DNA of 64,000 nucleotides from Conexibacter stalactiti (lineage in GTDB: Bacteria > Actinomycetota > Thermoleophilia > Solirubrobacterales > Solirubrobacteraceae), in the NCBI RefSeq assembly GCF_035967765.1, contig NZ_JAYWIT010000020.1. One strand, written 5' to 3'. Shown here piece after piece: positions 25,743-34,926 of the stretch. The translations under genes and the position numbers were made by a program. Within the stretch, counting starts at the first letter, position 1. Each line of letters begins with the position of its first letter. The notes beneath the pieces were generated by a model. That model was not told the origin of the DNA. It saw only the letters and a program-made list of their open reading frames with translations, and did no database searches.

Positions 25743-26282
25743 CTACGCCGCGCGCAGCCGCCGCCGCTGGAGCAGCAGCAGCCCGATCAGCGATTTCGCG
25801 TCCTGGCATGCGGCGATCGCGTCGTCGAGGCGATCGAGCGGCCACGGGACGATCTCGATCCGCTCGTCCTCCTCGACATCCGGCTGCGGCACGTCGCGCA
25901 GGCCGCTCGCGTAGAACAGCTCCAGACGCTCGTCGCTGAAGCCGCAGCTGGTGAAGAAGCCCTTCAGCGGCTCCCACCGCTCGGCCGCCTTGCCGATCTC
26001 CTCGGCCAGCTCGCGCCTGGCGGTCTCCAGCGGCGGTTCGCCGACGACGTCGAGCTTCCCGGCGGGCAGCTCCAGCAGGTCGCCGACGCCGCAGATCTCG
26101 CGCGGCTGGCGCACGAGCCAGACGTGCTCGTCGTCGACGGCGACGATCGCGACCGCGCCCGGGTGGTGCATGTTGTCGCGCTCGACGACGGCGCCGTCGG
26201 CATGACGGAATCTCTCGACCCGGACCTCGACGACGTGACCCTTCCAGATCGTCTCCTGGCCGAGCTTCTCGAACTCCGTCAC
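25743..26282 (-). CDS. Nudix hydrolase, ADP-ribose pyrophosphatase type
   Basis: A 179-residue Nudix enzyme. The box reads AGKLDVVGEPPLETARRELAEEIG, with one extra residue between Gly and the first Glu, as in M. tuberculosis Rv1700. The N-terminal beta strands (WKGHVVEVRVERFRHADG) and the downstream SCGFSDERLELFYASGL match ADP-ribose pyrophosphatases, which split ADP-ribose to AMP and ribose 5-phosphate. It overlaps the DUF3866 stop by four bases and lies ahead of xerD, as in mycobacteria. Confidence 0.93.
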   Translation of the reverse strand: MTEFEKLGQETIWKGHVVEVRVERFRHADGAVVERDNMHHPGAVAIVAVDDEHVWLVRQPREICGVGDLLELPAGKLDVVGEPPLETARRELAEEIGKAAERWEPLKGFFTSCGFSDERLELFYASGLRDVPQPDVEEDERIEIVPWPLDRLDDAIAACQDAKSLIGLLLLQRRRLRAA

Positions 26283-27334
26283 GGCAACATCCCTCCCAGC
26301 GTCGCGCCGGCCGCGAGCGCGGCGGCGAAGAACGGTCGATCCTGGTCCAGCGACCGTCCCATCGTGCGCGCGGGCAGTCCGCTGGCGGCATAGCCGTCGA
26401 GCTCGGCGTGGGCTTCGTGGACGACGTGGCCGCGCTTCCGCGCGACGGCGAAGCCGGGGTCGGTCGCGCCGATCGGCACCGGCACGGTCACCGGCGCGAG
26501 CAGCAGCTCCAGCACCGTGCGCGTGTGGTGCGACAGGCCCTGGTGGCGGGGGCGCGGGTCGCCGGCCGACATGCGCGCGACGAGCACCGTGCGGCAGCCG
26601 AGCGCGAGCGCCGCGTGGGCGCTGTCGAGCCCGACGATGCCGCCGTGGCCGAGCGCCGAGCCTGAGCCGAGGATCCCCGGTCCCGGGCCGACGAGCGCGA
26701 CCTCCCAGCCCTGGGCGGCGATGCCGTCGTGAATCGCGCCGGCGGTCGTGATCGCCTCGTCACGGCCGCCGTAGGCCGCGCCCGCGGTCGTGTGGCCGGC
26801 GAGCAGGCCGCGCTCCAGCAGCTCCCGCACCGTCCCCGACATCGCCCCCGGCAACGCGCCGCCGGCCGTCTGCACGTAGCCGACGCGCGTTCCCGGCCGT
26901 GCCTGGCCCAGCGCCCACGCGACCGGGGCGAGGTGGCCGTGCAGCGGGAAGACGGCGACAGGGGCGCGCAGCGGGAGGTCGTCGAGCGCGTCGGTCGCGG
27001 CGTCACCGGGCGCGGTGTCGTCGCGCTCCTCCACCGGCCGCACGGCGTGCTGCAGCGGGCTGTAGTTGAGCTTCATCACGTGCGCGCCCGGCAAGCTCTC
27101 GCCGTCGAGGCCGCGCGTGAGGTTGACGTGGACCACGTCGAAGCCGCCGGAGCCGAGCGCGAGGTCGCGCGCCTCGACGTTGACGACCACCTCGTCGCCG
27201 TCGGCGCACTCCCCCACCGTGCCGACGTCGGCGACCGCCGGACGCGGTTCGCCGTCGACCTCGGCCGTCAGCCGCTGCCAGCCGCCCTCGGGTGCCAGCA
27301 CGCTCAGCACGATGCCGCGGCGGAGCTTCAGCAC
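26279..27334 (-). CDS. DUF3866 family protein
   Basis: A 351-residue protein that matches the DUF3866 family, found in actinobacteria and some firmicutes without known function. Seen are LKLRRGIVLSVL at the start, HVMKLNYSPLQHAV, AVFPLHGHLAPVAWALG, VGYVQTAGGALPG and VGPGPGILGSGSALGHGGI, a Gly-rich ligand-binding-like region. Start is GTG 27334, overlapping the M20 peptidase stop by seven bases, and its end overlaps the Nudix start by four, so it belongs to the same long operon. Confidence 0.85.
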   Translation of the reverse strand: MLKLRRGIVLSVLAPEGGWQRLTAEVDGEPRPAVADVGTVGECADGDEVVVNVEARDLALGSGGFDVVHVNLTRGLDGESLPGAHVMKLNYSPLQHAVRPVEERDDTAPGDAATDALDDLPLRAPVAVFPLHGHLAPVAWALGQARPGTRVGYVQTAGGALPGAMSGTVRELLERGLLAGHTTAGAAYGGRDEAITTAGAIHDGIAAQGWEVALVGPGPGILGSGSALGHGGIVGLDSAHAALALGCRTVLVARMSAGDPRPRHQGLSHHTRTVLELLLAPVTVPVPIGATDPGFAVARKRGHVVHEAHAELDGYAASGLPARTMGRSLDQDRPFFAAALAAGATLGGMLP

Positions 27335-28482
27335 AGCACCGTCGCCGCCTCGCCGACGAGCGTCAGAGCGACGTCGAGCATCCCGTCGAGTGCGACGACG
27401 GCGACGCGCTCGTCGACCTGGTGGGCGCGCTCGGTGCCGTTGGCGAGGTTGAGGCACGGGAAGCCGGCGGCGATGAAGGCGTTGGCGTCCGAGCCGCCGC
27501 CGGAGACGATCCGCCGCGGCACGTAGCCGCAGGCGTGCAACGCCGCCTCGGCCGCGACCAGCTGCGGCGCCGACGGTCTGACCCTGTAGCCCTTGAAGAG
27601 CTGCTCGACGGTCACGTCGACGTCGCACTCGGCGGCGTTGGCGCCGTCGTGGATGTGGTCGACCAGCTCGGTCACGAGCGCCTCGACCTTCGTCTCGTCG
27701 AGCGAGCGGGCCTCCGCCTCGACGCGGCAGGCGTCGGGCACGACGTTGATCCCCGAGCCGCCGCGGATCGTGCCGACGTTGGCGGTCGTCTCCGCGTCGA
27801 GCCGGCCGAGCGGCATCGCCGTGATCGCGCGCGCGGCGGCCGCGATCGCGCTGCGGCCGTCCTCCGGACGGATCCCGGCGTGGGCCGCGACGCCGTGGAA
27901 GTCGGCCGTCAGGCGGTGGTACGTCGGCGAGGCGACGATCACCTCGCCGATCGGCGTCGCGTGGTCGAAGACGTAGCCGAAGGCGCTGCGCAGCTGCGCG
28001 ACGTCGAACTGCTTGGCGCCGGCGAGCGCGTACTCCTCGCTGACGGTGAACAGCAGCTCCAGCCCGACCGGCGGCGGCTCGGCGACGGCGCGCCGGGCGA
28101 CCGCGAGGATCACCGCGACGGCGGCCTTGTTGTCGGCGCCGAGGATCGCGTCGTGGCGGTTCTCCCAGCCCTCGTCGACCAGGACCGGCTCGACCGGCGC
28201 GGTCAGCGGGACGGTGTCGAGATGGGCGCAGAGCAGGATCGACGGGCCGGTCGGCGCACCGGCGATCTCGTCCCGTGAGGGCACCCGCGCCAGCAGGTTG
28301 CCGGCGTTGGCGCCGACGGCCGCGCCGGCGTCGTCCTCGAAGACCTCCAGGCCGAGCCCGCGCAGCTCCGCGCTCACGCGGTCAGCGCAAGCCCGCTCGT
28401 TCCCGTACGGGCTCTCGATCGCGCACAGCTCGGCGAACAGCTCGCCAAGCCGCTCCCGCTCCCCCGCGTCGGCCCGCCTCAC
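27328..28482 (-). CDS. M20 family metallopeptidase (PepT/tripeptidase-like)
   Basis: A 384-residue di-zinc exopeptidase. Metal ligands appear as LLCAHLDTVPL, GADNKAAVAVIL, FTVSEEYALAG (catalytic Glu pair) and FDHATPIGEVI, and the lid domain has VAAHAGIRPEDGRSAI. The C-terminal SGGGSDANAFIAAGFPCLNLANG is the PepT/ArgE-like end. It likely removes residues from short peptides in the cytosol. Start is GTG 28482, overlapping the pyrG stop as GTGA. This gene and DUF3866 are absent from the equivalent mycobacterial series. Confidence 0.9.
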   Translation of the reverse strand: MRRADAGERERLGELFAELCAIESPYGNERACADRVSAELRGLGLEVFEDDAGAAVGANAGNLLARVPSRDEIAGAPTGPSILLCAHLDTVPLTAPVEPVLVDEGWENRHDAILGADNKAAVAVILAVARRAVAEPPPVGLELLFTVSEEYALAGAKQFDVAQLRSAFGYVFDHATPIGEVIVASPTYHRLTADFHGVAAHAGIRPEDGRSAIAAAARAITAMPLGRLDAETTANVGTIRGGSGINVVPDACRVEAEARSLDETKVEALVTELVDHIHDGANAAECDVDVTVEQLFKGYRVRPSAPQLVAAEAALHACGYVPRRIVSGGGSDANAFIAAGFPCLNLANGTERAHQVDERVAVVALDGMLDVALTLVGEAATVLC

Positions 28483-30182
28483 GCGGTCGGAACGCCCGAG
28501 CCGTTCGCGAGCGATCCGTCGTGCGCCTCGCCGCCCGCCGTCCCGCGCGCCTGCGCGCGGTCGAGCGCGGCGCGCACGAAGCCGCGGAAGAGCGGCGCCG
28601 GCCGCTGCGGCCGCGACTTGAACTCCGGGTGGTACTGCGAGGCGACGAAGAAGGGATGCTCCTCGACCGGCAGCTCGACCGCCTCGACCAGCTGGTCGTC
28701 GGGCGAGGTGCCCGAGCAGATCAGCCCGGCCGCCTCCAGGCGGCGGCGGAGGTGGTTGTTGACCTCGTAGCGATGGCGGTGGCGCTCGTAGATGACCGCC
28801 TCGCCGTACAGCTCGCGGGCGCGCGTGCCCTCGTGCAGCTTGACCGGGTCGGCGCCGAGCCGCATCGTGCCGCCGAGGTCGGAGATCTCCTTCTGCTCCG
28901 GCAGCAGGTCGATCACCGGGTAGGGCGTCTCGGGGTCGAACTCGGTCGAGTTGGCGCCCGGCATGTTCGCGACGTGGCGGGCGAACTCCGCGACCGCCAC
29001 CTGCATGCCGAGGCAGATGCCGAGGTACGGGATGCTGTCCTCGCGCGCGACCTGAGCGGCGCAGATCTTGCCCTCGATCCCGCGGCCGCCGAAGCCGCCT
29101 GGGACGAGCACGCCGTCGGCCTGGTTGAGCCGCTCGCGCGCCGCGTCGGTCTCCAGCTGCTCGGAGTCGATCCAGTCGACGTCGATCTGCGTGCCGTGCT
29201 CGATGCCGGCGTGCTTGAGCGACTCGACGACGGAGAGGTAGGCGTCCTCGAGCTTGATGTACTTGCCGACGAGCGCGATTCTGACGCGCTGCGTGGCACC
29301 GACGGCACGGCCGGTCATCTCCTCCCAGCCGCCGAGGTCGGGCGCCGGGGCGTCGGTGATGCGGAAGTGGTCGAGCACGAAGTCGTCGATCCCCTGCTCG
29401 CGGTAGACGAGCGGGACGCGGTAGATGTGGTCGACGTCGACCGCCGAGCCGATCGCCTCGACCGGCAGGCCGGCGAACAGCGCGATCTTCTTGCGGATGT
29501 CCTTGCTCAGCAGCGACTCCGAGCGGCACAGCAGCATGTCGGCGCCGATGCCGATGCGGCGCAGCTCGTTGACCGAGTGCTGCGTCGGCTTCGTCTTCAG
29601 CTCACCCGCGTGGCCGATGTACGGCACGAGCGTGAGGTGGATGTACATGCAGTTGCGGCGGCCGACGTCGGACGGGAACTGGCGGATCGCCTCCAGGAAC
29701 GGCAGCGACTCGATGTCGCCGACGGTGCCGCCGATCTCGGTGATGACGAAGTCGACGTCGCTGGCGTCGGCCATCAGCTTGACGCGCTGCTTGATCTCGT
29801 CGGTGATGTGGGGGATCACCTGGACGGTGCCGCCGAGGTAGTCGCCGCGGCGCTCGCGCCGGATCACCGAGTTGTAGATGCCGCCGGCGGTCACGTTGGA
29901 GCCGCGACGGGCGTTGACGTCGGTGAAACGCTCGTAGTGACCGAGGTCGAGGTCGGTCTCGGCGCCGTCCTCGGTGACGAACACCTCGCCGTGCTGGTAC
30001 GGCGACATCGTGCCCGGGTCGACGTTGATGTACGGGTCGAGCTTCTGCAGCTGGACGGTGAAGCCGCGCGCCACCAGCAGCCGGCCGATCGACGCCGCCG
30101 CGATCCCCTTGCCGAGCGAGGACACCACGCCCCCGGTCACGAAGATGAAGCGGGTGGTACCGCTTGTGGGGGCGTCAGGCAT
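28479..30182 (-). CDS. pyrG: CTP synthase
   Basis: A 567-residue amidotransferase making CTP from UTP, ATP and glutamine. The synthetase domain opens with RFIFVTGGVVSSLGKGIAA and has MSPYQHGEVFVTEDGAETDLDLGHYERF; the glutaminase domain carries VPGGFGGRG, the Cys nucleophile in LGICLGMQ, and the His/Glu of the triad at the C-terminus. ATG 30182 is preceded by GGAAGGAA. The start lies inside the end of the MraY-like gene (8-base overlap). Confidence 0.97.
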   Translation of the reverse strand: MPDAPTSGTTRFIFVTGGVVSSLGKGIAAASIGRLLVARGFTVQLQKLDPYINVDPGTMSPYQHGEVFVTEDGAETDLDLGHYERFTDVNARRGSNVTAGGIYNSVIRRERRGDYLGGTVQVIPHITDEIKQRVKLMADASDVDFVITEIGGTVGDIESLPFLEAIRQFPSDVGRRNCMYIHLTLVPYIGHAGELKTKPTQHSVNELRRIGIGADMLLCRSESLLSKDIRKKIALFAGLPVEAIGSAVDVDHIYRVPLVYREQGIDDFVLDHFRITDAPAPDLGGWEEMTGRAVGATQRVRIALVGKYIKLEDAYLSVVESLKHAGIEHGTQIDVDWIDSEQLETDAARERLNQADGVLVPGGFGGRGIEGKICAAQVAREDSIPYLGICLGMQVAVAEFARHVANMPGANSTEFDPETPYPVIDLLPEQKEISDLGGTMRLGADPVKLHEGTRARELYGEAVIYERHRHRYEVNNHLRRRLEAAGLICSGTSPDDQLVEAVELPVEEHPFFVASQYHPEFKSRPQRPAPLFRGFVRAALDRAQARGTAGGEAHDGSLANGSGVPTA

Positions 30183-31008
30183 GCGGGGCGTTCCTTCCGA
30201 TCGAGTCTAGATGACGCAGGAGTGGGGTCCGCTCGATCAGCGCCGAGAGGGAGCGGAACTCACCGTAGACGGTCAGTGCGAGGACCACGGCGAGCGCGAT
30301 CGCCTGGCCGGTGGTGCCGAGAGTCAGAATCAACCACAATCCGGCGAGGCCGCCGATCAGGTTCGCGCCCGTGTCGCCCAACATGGCGCGCTCGCGCAGG
30401 TCGTAGAGGCCGGCGACGAGCACCGGCGCGGCGAACAGGCCGAGCGCCTCCAACGGGGCGGCGTCCCAGGCGCCGAGCGTCAGCGCCGCGGCGAGCAGCA
30501 CGAAGCCCTTCGCGGAGCGGCCCGGGCGCAGGTCGAGCAGGTTGAAGAGGTTGGTCGTCAGCACGAGCAGCGCGACGGCGAGCAGGTACCTGCCGTCGTC
30601 GTACCCCTGCCCGCTCAGCACGAAGAGCGCGAGACCGAGCGTCCCGACCGCCTTCAGCGCGCCGGTGCTGAAGCCACCGCGCAGGACGGCTGCCCCGTGG
30701 CCGCGCCAGCCGCGCGGTCTGCCGGCGAGCAGGTCGTCGATCAGGCCAAGCAGCGCGACGCCGAGCGCGAAGGTGACGACGAGGCCCGTCTGCGGCGCGA
30801 ACAGGTCGGCGTCGGCGAGCTGCTGCAGCAGGGCGAGCGGCACGAGCGCGACGATCGCGGCGGCGACGATCGCGACGCCGCCGGGAAACGGCAGCTGCCC
30901 GCCGCGGTAGTTCTCGCGCGTCAGCCCTTCCTCCGAGAGGTGGCGCAGGATCGACGGCGTCACGATGATCGCCGTCGCCAACGCGACGAGGGTCGGAAGG
31001 GCTTGCAC
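30175..31008 (-). CDS. MraY/WecA-like polyprenyl-phosphate glycosyl-1-phosphate transferase family protein
   Basis: A 277-residue membrane protein with about eight to nine helices. Family motifs are visible but altered: GGQLPFPGGVAI, LGLIDDLLAG (DD motif), LTTNLFNLLDLRPGRSAKG in place of NxxNxxDG, and ERAMLGDTGANLIGGLAGL (GDTG). Relatives join a sugar-phosphate from UDP-sugar to undecaprenyl phosphate. The protein is shorter than MraY, and the third motif is degenerate, so it may have a changed substrate. It lies between mctB and pyrG in the conserved block. Start ATG 31008. Confidence 0.8.
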   Translation of the reverse strand: MQALPTLVALATAIIVTPSILRHLSEEGLTRENYRGGQLPFPGGVAIVAAAIVALVPLALLQQLADADLFAPQTGLVVTFALGVALLGLIDDLLAGRPRGWRGHGAAVLRGGFSTGALKAVGTLGLALFVLSGQGYDDGRYLLAVALLVLTTNLFNLLDLRPGRSAKGFVLLAAALTLGAWDAAPLEALGLFAAPVLVAGLYDLRERAMLGDTGANLIGGLAGLWLILTLGTTGQAIALAVVLALTVYGEFRSLSALIERTPLLRHLDSIGRNAPHA

Positions 31009-31046
31009 GTGGAGAGAAGGTAGCGGCAGCGCCGGACGAAGGTGCG

Positions 31047-31904
31047 CTACAGGACCGGGGGCAGCCGGCCGCCGTCGGCCGTCGACTTGACGCCGAAGTG
31101 GCCGCGCTCGCCGGCGAGCGCGAAGACGAGCGCGGCGCGGCCGAGCGGATCGTCGAGGTCGTCGACGCTCGACATGTCCTGCTGCTTGAACCAGTCGACC
31201 TGCGACGGATCGGCGTCAGTCGTCTCGACGCCGACGACGGGGACGTTGTCGACGCGCAGGCCGCGGATCAGGCCGTGCTCGAACTCCTCGACCGCCTTCG
31301 CCTCCTCGGGATCGTCGAATCTGCGCTCGTCGCGCACGATCACGACGCCGTCGGCGCCTTCGAGCGTGCCGCTGCCCTGGTCCAGCAGGTCGTCGCGGAC
31401 GCTCTCCAGCAGCTCGCCGCCCTGCGTGAACTGGATCCCCATGCGGGTCCCGAACGGGTGCACGAGCGACGGGTCCTCGGCGATTCTCTCGTAGCGCGTG
31501 CCCTTCGCGGCCTTGCCGATCCGCTCCAGGTCGAGCGGCTCGCGGATGACCGAGACGGATGCCAGCCTGGCGCCCGATCCCTGCAGCGCGCTGCGGGTCA
31601 GGTCCCACATCTTGTCCGAGGAGCCGCCCAGCTCGATCAGGGCGATTCTCATCCCCTCCAGGCGGCCGTCGACGAGCGCCGGGTAGGCGTCCTCCTCGAA
31701 GACGCGCCGCTGCTCCAGCTCGTCTCGCGCGTCGTCGCGCTCCTGCTGCGCCTGGCGCACGTCCTTGCGCAGCGAGTCGCGCACCTCTCTCTCGGCGCTG
31801 GAGACCAGGCCTCTGTCGCCGACCGCGACGCCGAGCAGCAGCCCGATCACGAGCGCGAGGAAGACGGCGACGAGCGACAGTGCGTGGTAGCGGAAGCTGA
31901 GCAT
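31047..31904 (-). CDS. mctB: Copper transporter/MctB-like protein
   Basis: A 285-residue protein with one N-terminal helix (YHALSLVAVFLALVIGLLLGVAVG) and a coiled-coil segment (SAEREVRDSLRKDVRQAQQERDDARDELEQR, charged heptads) before an alpha/beta domain. It corresponds to M. tuberculosis MctB (Rv1698), described as a channel-like protein limiting copper, and keeps the gene order steA-mctB-pyrG. Whether this homologue handles copper is not shown here; the family N-terminus looks more like a membrane-tethered division-site protein. Confidence 0.85.
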   Translation of the reverse strand: MLSFRYHALSLVAVFLALVIGLLLGVAVGDRGLVSSAEREVRDSLRKDVRQAQQERDDARDELEQRRVFEEDAYPALVDGRLEGMRIALIELGGSSDKMWDLTRSALQGSGARLASVSVIREPLDLERIGKAAKGTRYERIAEDPSLVHPFGTRMGIQFTQGGELLESVRDDLLDQGSGTLEGADGVVIVRDERRFDDPEEAKAVEEFEHGLIRGLRVDNVPVVGVETTDADPSQVDWFKQQDMSSVDDLDDPLGRAALVFALAGERGHFGVKSTADGGRLPPVL

Positions 31905-31961
31905 GCGTGCGGGTGGGAGTCTGGGCGATCCGGGGTCGGGGCGGGTACGGGCGGGGCGGCG

Positions 31962-33140
31962 CTAGGCGTCGATGCCGAGCAGGACCTGCAGCTTCAGCCA
32001 CAGCAGGTCGGCGACGTCGTGCAGCGCGGGCGTGAGGAGGATGACGACGATCAGCGCGACGACGCCGGTCGCGGCCAGCAGCAGCACCGGGGCGAGGCCC
32101 GGCTGCGGTCTGTAGAGGCGGCTGACGCCCTTCGCGTCGACGAGCAGCTCGCCGATCCGCAGACGTGTCAGGAAGGTCGACGCCATCCCCTGGCGGTTCT
32201 TGTCGAGGAACTCGACGAGGTTGAAGTGGGAGCCGACGGAGACGATCAGCTCGGCGCCCTTCTCGGCCGCGATCAGCATCGCGATGTCCTGGCTGGTGCC
32301 GGGGGCCGGCACGATCTTGTAGTCGAGCCCGAGCGACTCGAGGTAGTTGCGGCCGGGGGCGCGGCCGTCGGAGTAGGCGTGGACGACCAGCTCGGCGCCG
32401 GATCGCAGCGTCGGCTCGGTCGCCGAGTCCATGTCGCCGACGATCATGTCGGGCTTGAAGCCCTCGTCGATGATCGCGTCGGCGCCGCCGTCGACGCCGA
32501 CGAGCACCGGCTTGACGTCACGGATGTAGGCGCGCAGCGCCTTGATGTCGCGCTTGTGGTCGACGCCGCGCACGACGATCAGCACCGGGCGGTCGCGGAA
32601 GTCGGTGTCGAAGGTCGGCAGCTCCAGCTTGCCGGAGAGCAGGTCCTGCTCCTCGATCATGTACTGGACCGTGTTGGCCGCGAACGCCTCCAGCGCGTCG
32701 CCGATCTCGCGCCGGCGCTTCGCCGTCAGCGCATGGACACGCTCGGGCTCCTGCCGTTCGCCCTCGGCCATCAGCTGGTCGCGCCGCCATACCTGGCCGC
32801 CTCTGAGGACGACCGGGTCGCCGTCGCTGAGGCTGTCCATCAGGTCGGCGCCGGGCGCGTCGATCAGCGCGATCCCGGCCTGCACGAGCAGCAGCGGCCC
32901 CATGTTCGGGTAGCGGCCGCTCGACGACGGCGAGCAGTTGACGACGCCGGCGATCCCGCAGGCGACGAGATCTTCACCAGAGACGCGGTCGAGGTCGCGA
33001 TGATCGATGATGGCGATGTCGCCGGGCCGCAGTCTCTTGACGAGGTGCTTGGTGCGCCGTCCGATCCGGGCGATGCCGGAGACCTCGCTGCTGGCCGCGT
33101 CGTTCTGCGACGCGGTGGGGGGAAAGACGGCCACGTCCAC
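31962..33140 (-). CDS. steA: SteA-like cytokinetic-ring protein
   Basis: A 392-residue protein. The N-terminus has KHLVKRLRPGDIAIIDHRDLDRVSGEDLV and SGRYPNMGPLLLVQAGI; the middle carries the thiamine-pyrophosphokinase-like core with LVGVDGGADAIIDEGFKPDMIVGDMDS; the C-terminus has one or two helices (LAPVLLLAATGVVALIVVILL). This is the SteA family, known in Corynebacterium for a role in daughter-cell separation with SteB. Start is GTG 33140 or GTG 33134; a TAGAAT box (complement of 33144-33149) lies just upstream and suggests a leaderless start at 33134. Confidence 0.9.
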   Translation of the reverse strand: MDVAVFPPTASQNDAASSEVSGIARIGRRTKHLVKRLRPGDIAIIDHRDLDRVSGEDLVACGIAGVVNCSPSSSGRYPNMGPLLLVQAGIALIDAPGADLMDSLSDGDPVVLRGGQVWRRDQLMAEGERQEPERVHALTAKRRREIGDALEAFAANTVQYMIEEQDLLSGKLELPTFDTDFRDRPVLIVVRGVDHKRDIKALRAYIRDVKPVLVGVDGGADAIIDEGFKPDMIVGDMDSATEPTLRSGAELVVHAYSDGRAPGRNYLESLGLDYKIVPAPGTSQDIAMLIAAEKGAELIVSVGSHFNLVEFLDKNRQGMASTFLTRLRIGELLVDAKGVSRLYRPQPGLAPVLLLAATGVVALIVVILLTPALHDVADLLWLKLQVLLGIDA

Positions 33141-33187
33141 CCCATTCTACGGGTGGCGCACGACGACGCTCCCACCTGATTCTGGCG

Positions 33188-34858
33188 TTAGGCGGCCTTC
33201 AGCAGCTCCTTAGCATGGCGCCGCGCTGCTCTGTCGGTCTCGTCGGCTCCGAGCATCCGCACCAGCTCGCCGACGACGGCTGCTCTCGGCAGGTCGGTGA
33301 CGGTCGTGATCGCCGTGTCGGTCGAGCCGTCCTTCGCGATCCGGAAGTGGCGCTCGGCATGCGCCGCGACCTGCGGCAGGTGCGTGATGCAGAGCACCTG
33401 GCGGCCGGCCGCCAGCGCCCGCAGCTGCGACCCGACCGCGCGCGCGGTGTGGCCGCCGATGCCGGCGTCGATCTCGTCGAAGACGAGCAGCCCGGCGCCG
33501 TCCTGCACGTCGGCGTTGGCGACGCCGAGCAGCGCCAGCATCACGCGCGAGGTCTCGCCCCCGGACGCCACGTCGCGCAGCGGCCCGGCCGGCACGCCCG
33601 GGTTGGCCGCGATCAGCAGCTCGACGGTGTCGCCGCCGGTCGCGTTGGGCTCGTCGCGCTCCGACAGCGCGACCTCGAAGGTCGCGCCGGCCATCGCCAG
33701 TTCCGCCAGCCGCTCGCGGACCCTCTCCGCCAGCGCTGGCGCGGCCTCCTCGCGCGCCGCCCGCAGCTCGCGCGCGACAGCGTCGAGACGCCCGCGCGCC
33801 TGCTCCAGCTGGGCGCGCGTCTCCTCCAGCGCCGCCTCGGCGCCGGTCAGCTCGTCGCGGCGCGCGCGGCACTCGTCGGCGTGCGCGAGCACCGCCGCGA
33901 TCGTGCCGCCGTGCTTGCGCTCCAGCCGCTGCAGCGCCGTCAGCCGCTCCTCCACCTCGTCGAGCCGGCCGGGCTCCCCCTCGACCCCCTGCTCGTAGCC
34001 GCGCAGCTCGGTCGCGAGGTCGTCGGCCTCCAGCGCCAGCGCCCGGTAACGCTCGATCAGCGGCTCCAGCTCCGGATCGACTCCGGCCATCCCGTCGAGC
34101 GCGGCGACGGCGCCGGCCAGCAGCGCGCTGGCGCCGCTCTCCCCGCTGTCGGGCATGATCGCCTCGGCGCCGGCGATCGCCGCGCCGCGCAGCCCCTCCA
34201 GGTGGCGCAGCCGCTCCGCCTCGCGCTCCAGCTCAGCCTGCTCGGCCTCGCTCGGGTCGACCTCCTCGATCTCGCGCAGCTCGTACTCGAGCAGGTCGAG
34301 CTCGCGCTCGCGCGCGCCGCCGATCGCGCCGAGCTCCTCGGCCCGCCGCTTCAGCGCGCGCAGCTCCGCGTGCGCCGCTGCCGCCCGCGCACGCAGCTCG
34401 CGCTGCGCCGGGCCGCAGAAGCCGTCGACGATCTCCAGCTGCGCGGAGGCGAGCATCAGCCTGCGGTGCTCGTGCTGGCCGTAGAAGGCGAGCAGCTCGC
34501 CGCCGATCTCACGCAGCTCCGAGACGGTCGCCGAGCGGCCGTTGAGGTAGGCGCGCGTGCGGCCGTCGGCCCATACCCGCCGCGCCAGCACCAGCTCCTC
34601 GGCGTCGTCGGGCAGACGCTCGCCGAGCGCCTCCCGCAATCGCGACGGGAAGTCGAAGACGCCCTCGACGTACGCCTCGGCGGCGCCCGGCCGCACGATC
34701 CCGCTGCGCGCCTTGCCGCCCAGCAGCAGGTCGAGCGCATGCGCCAGCATCGTCTTGCCGGCGCCGGTCTCGCCGGTCAGCACGTTGAGCCCGGGCCCGA
34801 GGCGCAGCTCGGCCCGCTCGATCAGCAGGAGGTTCTCGACACGCAGCTCGTGAAGCAT
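33188..34858 (-). CDS. recN: DNA repair protein RecN
   Basis: A 556-residue SMC-like ATPase for double-strand-break repair. Walker A GETGAGKTM is at residues 28-36 after LHELRVENLLLIERAELRLGPGLNVL; a long charged coiled coil fills about 150-370; the ABC signature and Walker B are VASGGETSRVMLAL and LLVFDEIDAGIGG, then VLCITHLPQVAAHAERHFRIAK. ATG 34858 begins exactly at the family start. A perfect SOS box (34894-34907) and a second near-perfect copy lie 36-65 bases upstream, so induction by DNA damage through LexA is expected. Confidence 0.97.
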   Translation of the reverse strand: MLHELRVENLLLIERAELRLGPGLNVLTGETGAGKTMLAHALDLLLGGKARSGIVRPGAAEAYVEGVFDFPSRLREALGERLPDDAEELVLARRVWADGRTRAYLNGRSATVSELREIGGELLAFYGQHEHRRLMLASAQLEIVDGFCGPAQRELRARAAAAHAELRALKRRAEELGAIGGARERELDLLEYELREIEEVDPSEAEQAELEREAERLRHLEGLRGAAIAGAEAIMPDSGESGASALLAGAVAALDGMAGVDPELEPLIERYRALALEADDLATELRGYEQGVEGEPGRLDEVEERLTALQRLERKHGGTIAAVLAHADECRARRDELTGAEAALEETRAQLEQARGRLDAVARELRAAREEAAPALAERVRERLAELAMAGATFEVALSERDEPNATGGDTVELLIAANPGVPAGPLRDVASGGETSRVMLALLGVANADVQDGAGLLVFDEIDAGIGGHTARAVGSQLRALAAGRQVLCITHLPQVAAHAERHFRIAKDGSTDTAITTVTDLPRAAVVGELVRMLGADETDRAARRHAKELLKAA

Positions 34859-34893
34859 GCGCGGGAGTGCATCAGAGCCGTCGGACGGAAAAG

Positions 34894-34907
34894 CGAACGC
34901 GCGTTCG
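34894..34907. promoter_or_regulatory. SOS (LexA) box upstream of recN, perfect match
   Basis: CGAACGCGCGTTCG is an exact palindrome fitting the Gram-positive/actinobacterial LexA consensus CGAACRNRYGTTCG. It lies 36 bases upstream of the recN start codon, where LexA would block the promoter. The site falls in the 68-base gap between nadK and recN. Confidence 0.85.
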
Positions 34908-34909
34908 GG

Positions 34910-34923
34910 CGAACGCGCGTACG
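34910..34923. promoter_or_regulatory. Second SOS-like box upstream of recN, one mismatch
   Basis: CGAACGCGCGTACG differs from the first box by one base in the right half-site (GTACG for GTTCG). Its start is 16 bases from the start of the first box, which would place two LexA dimers side by side. Confidence 0.6.
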
Positions 34924-34926
34924 GCC

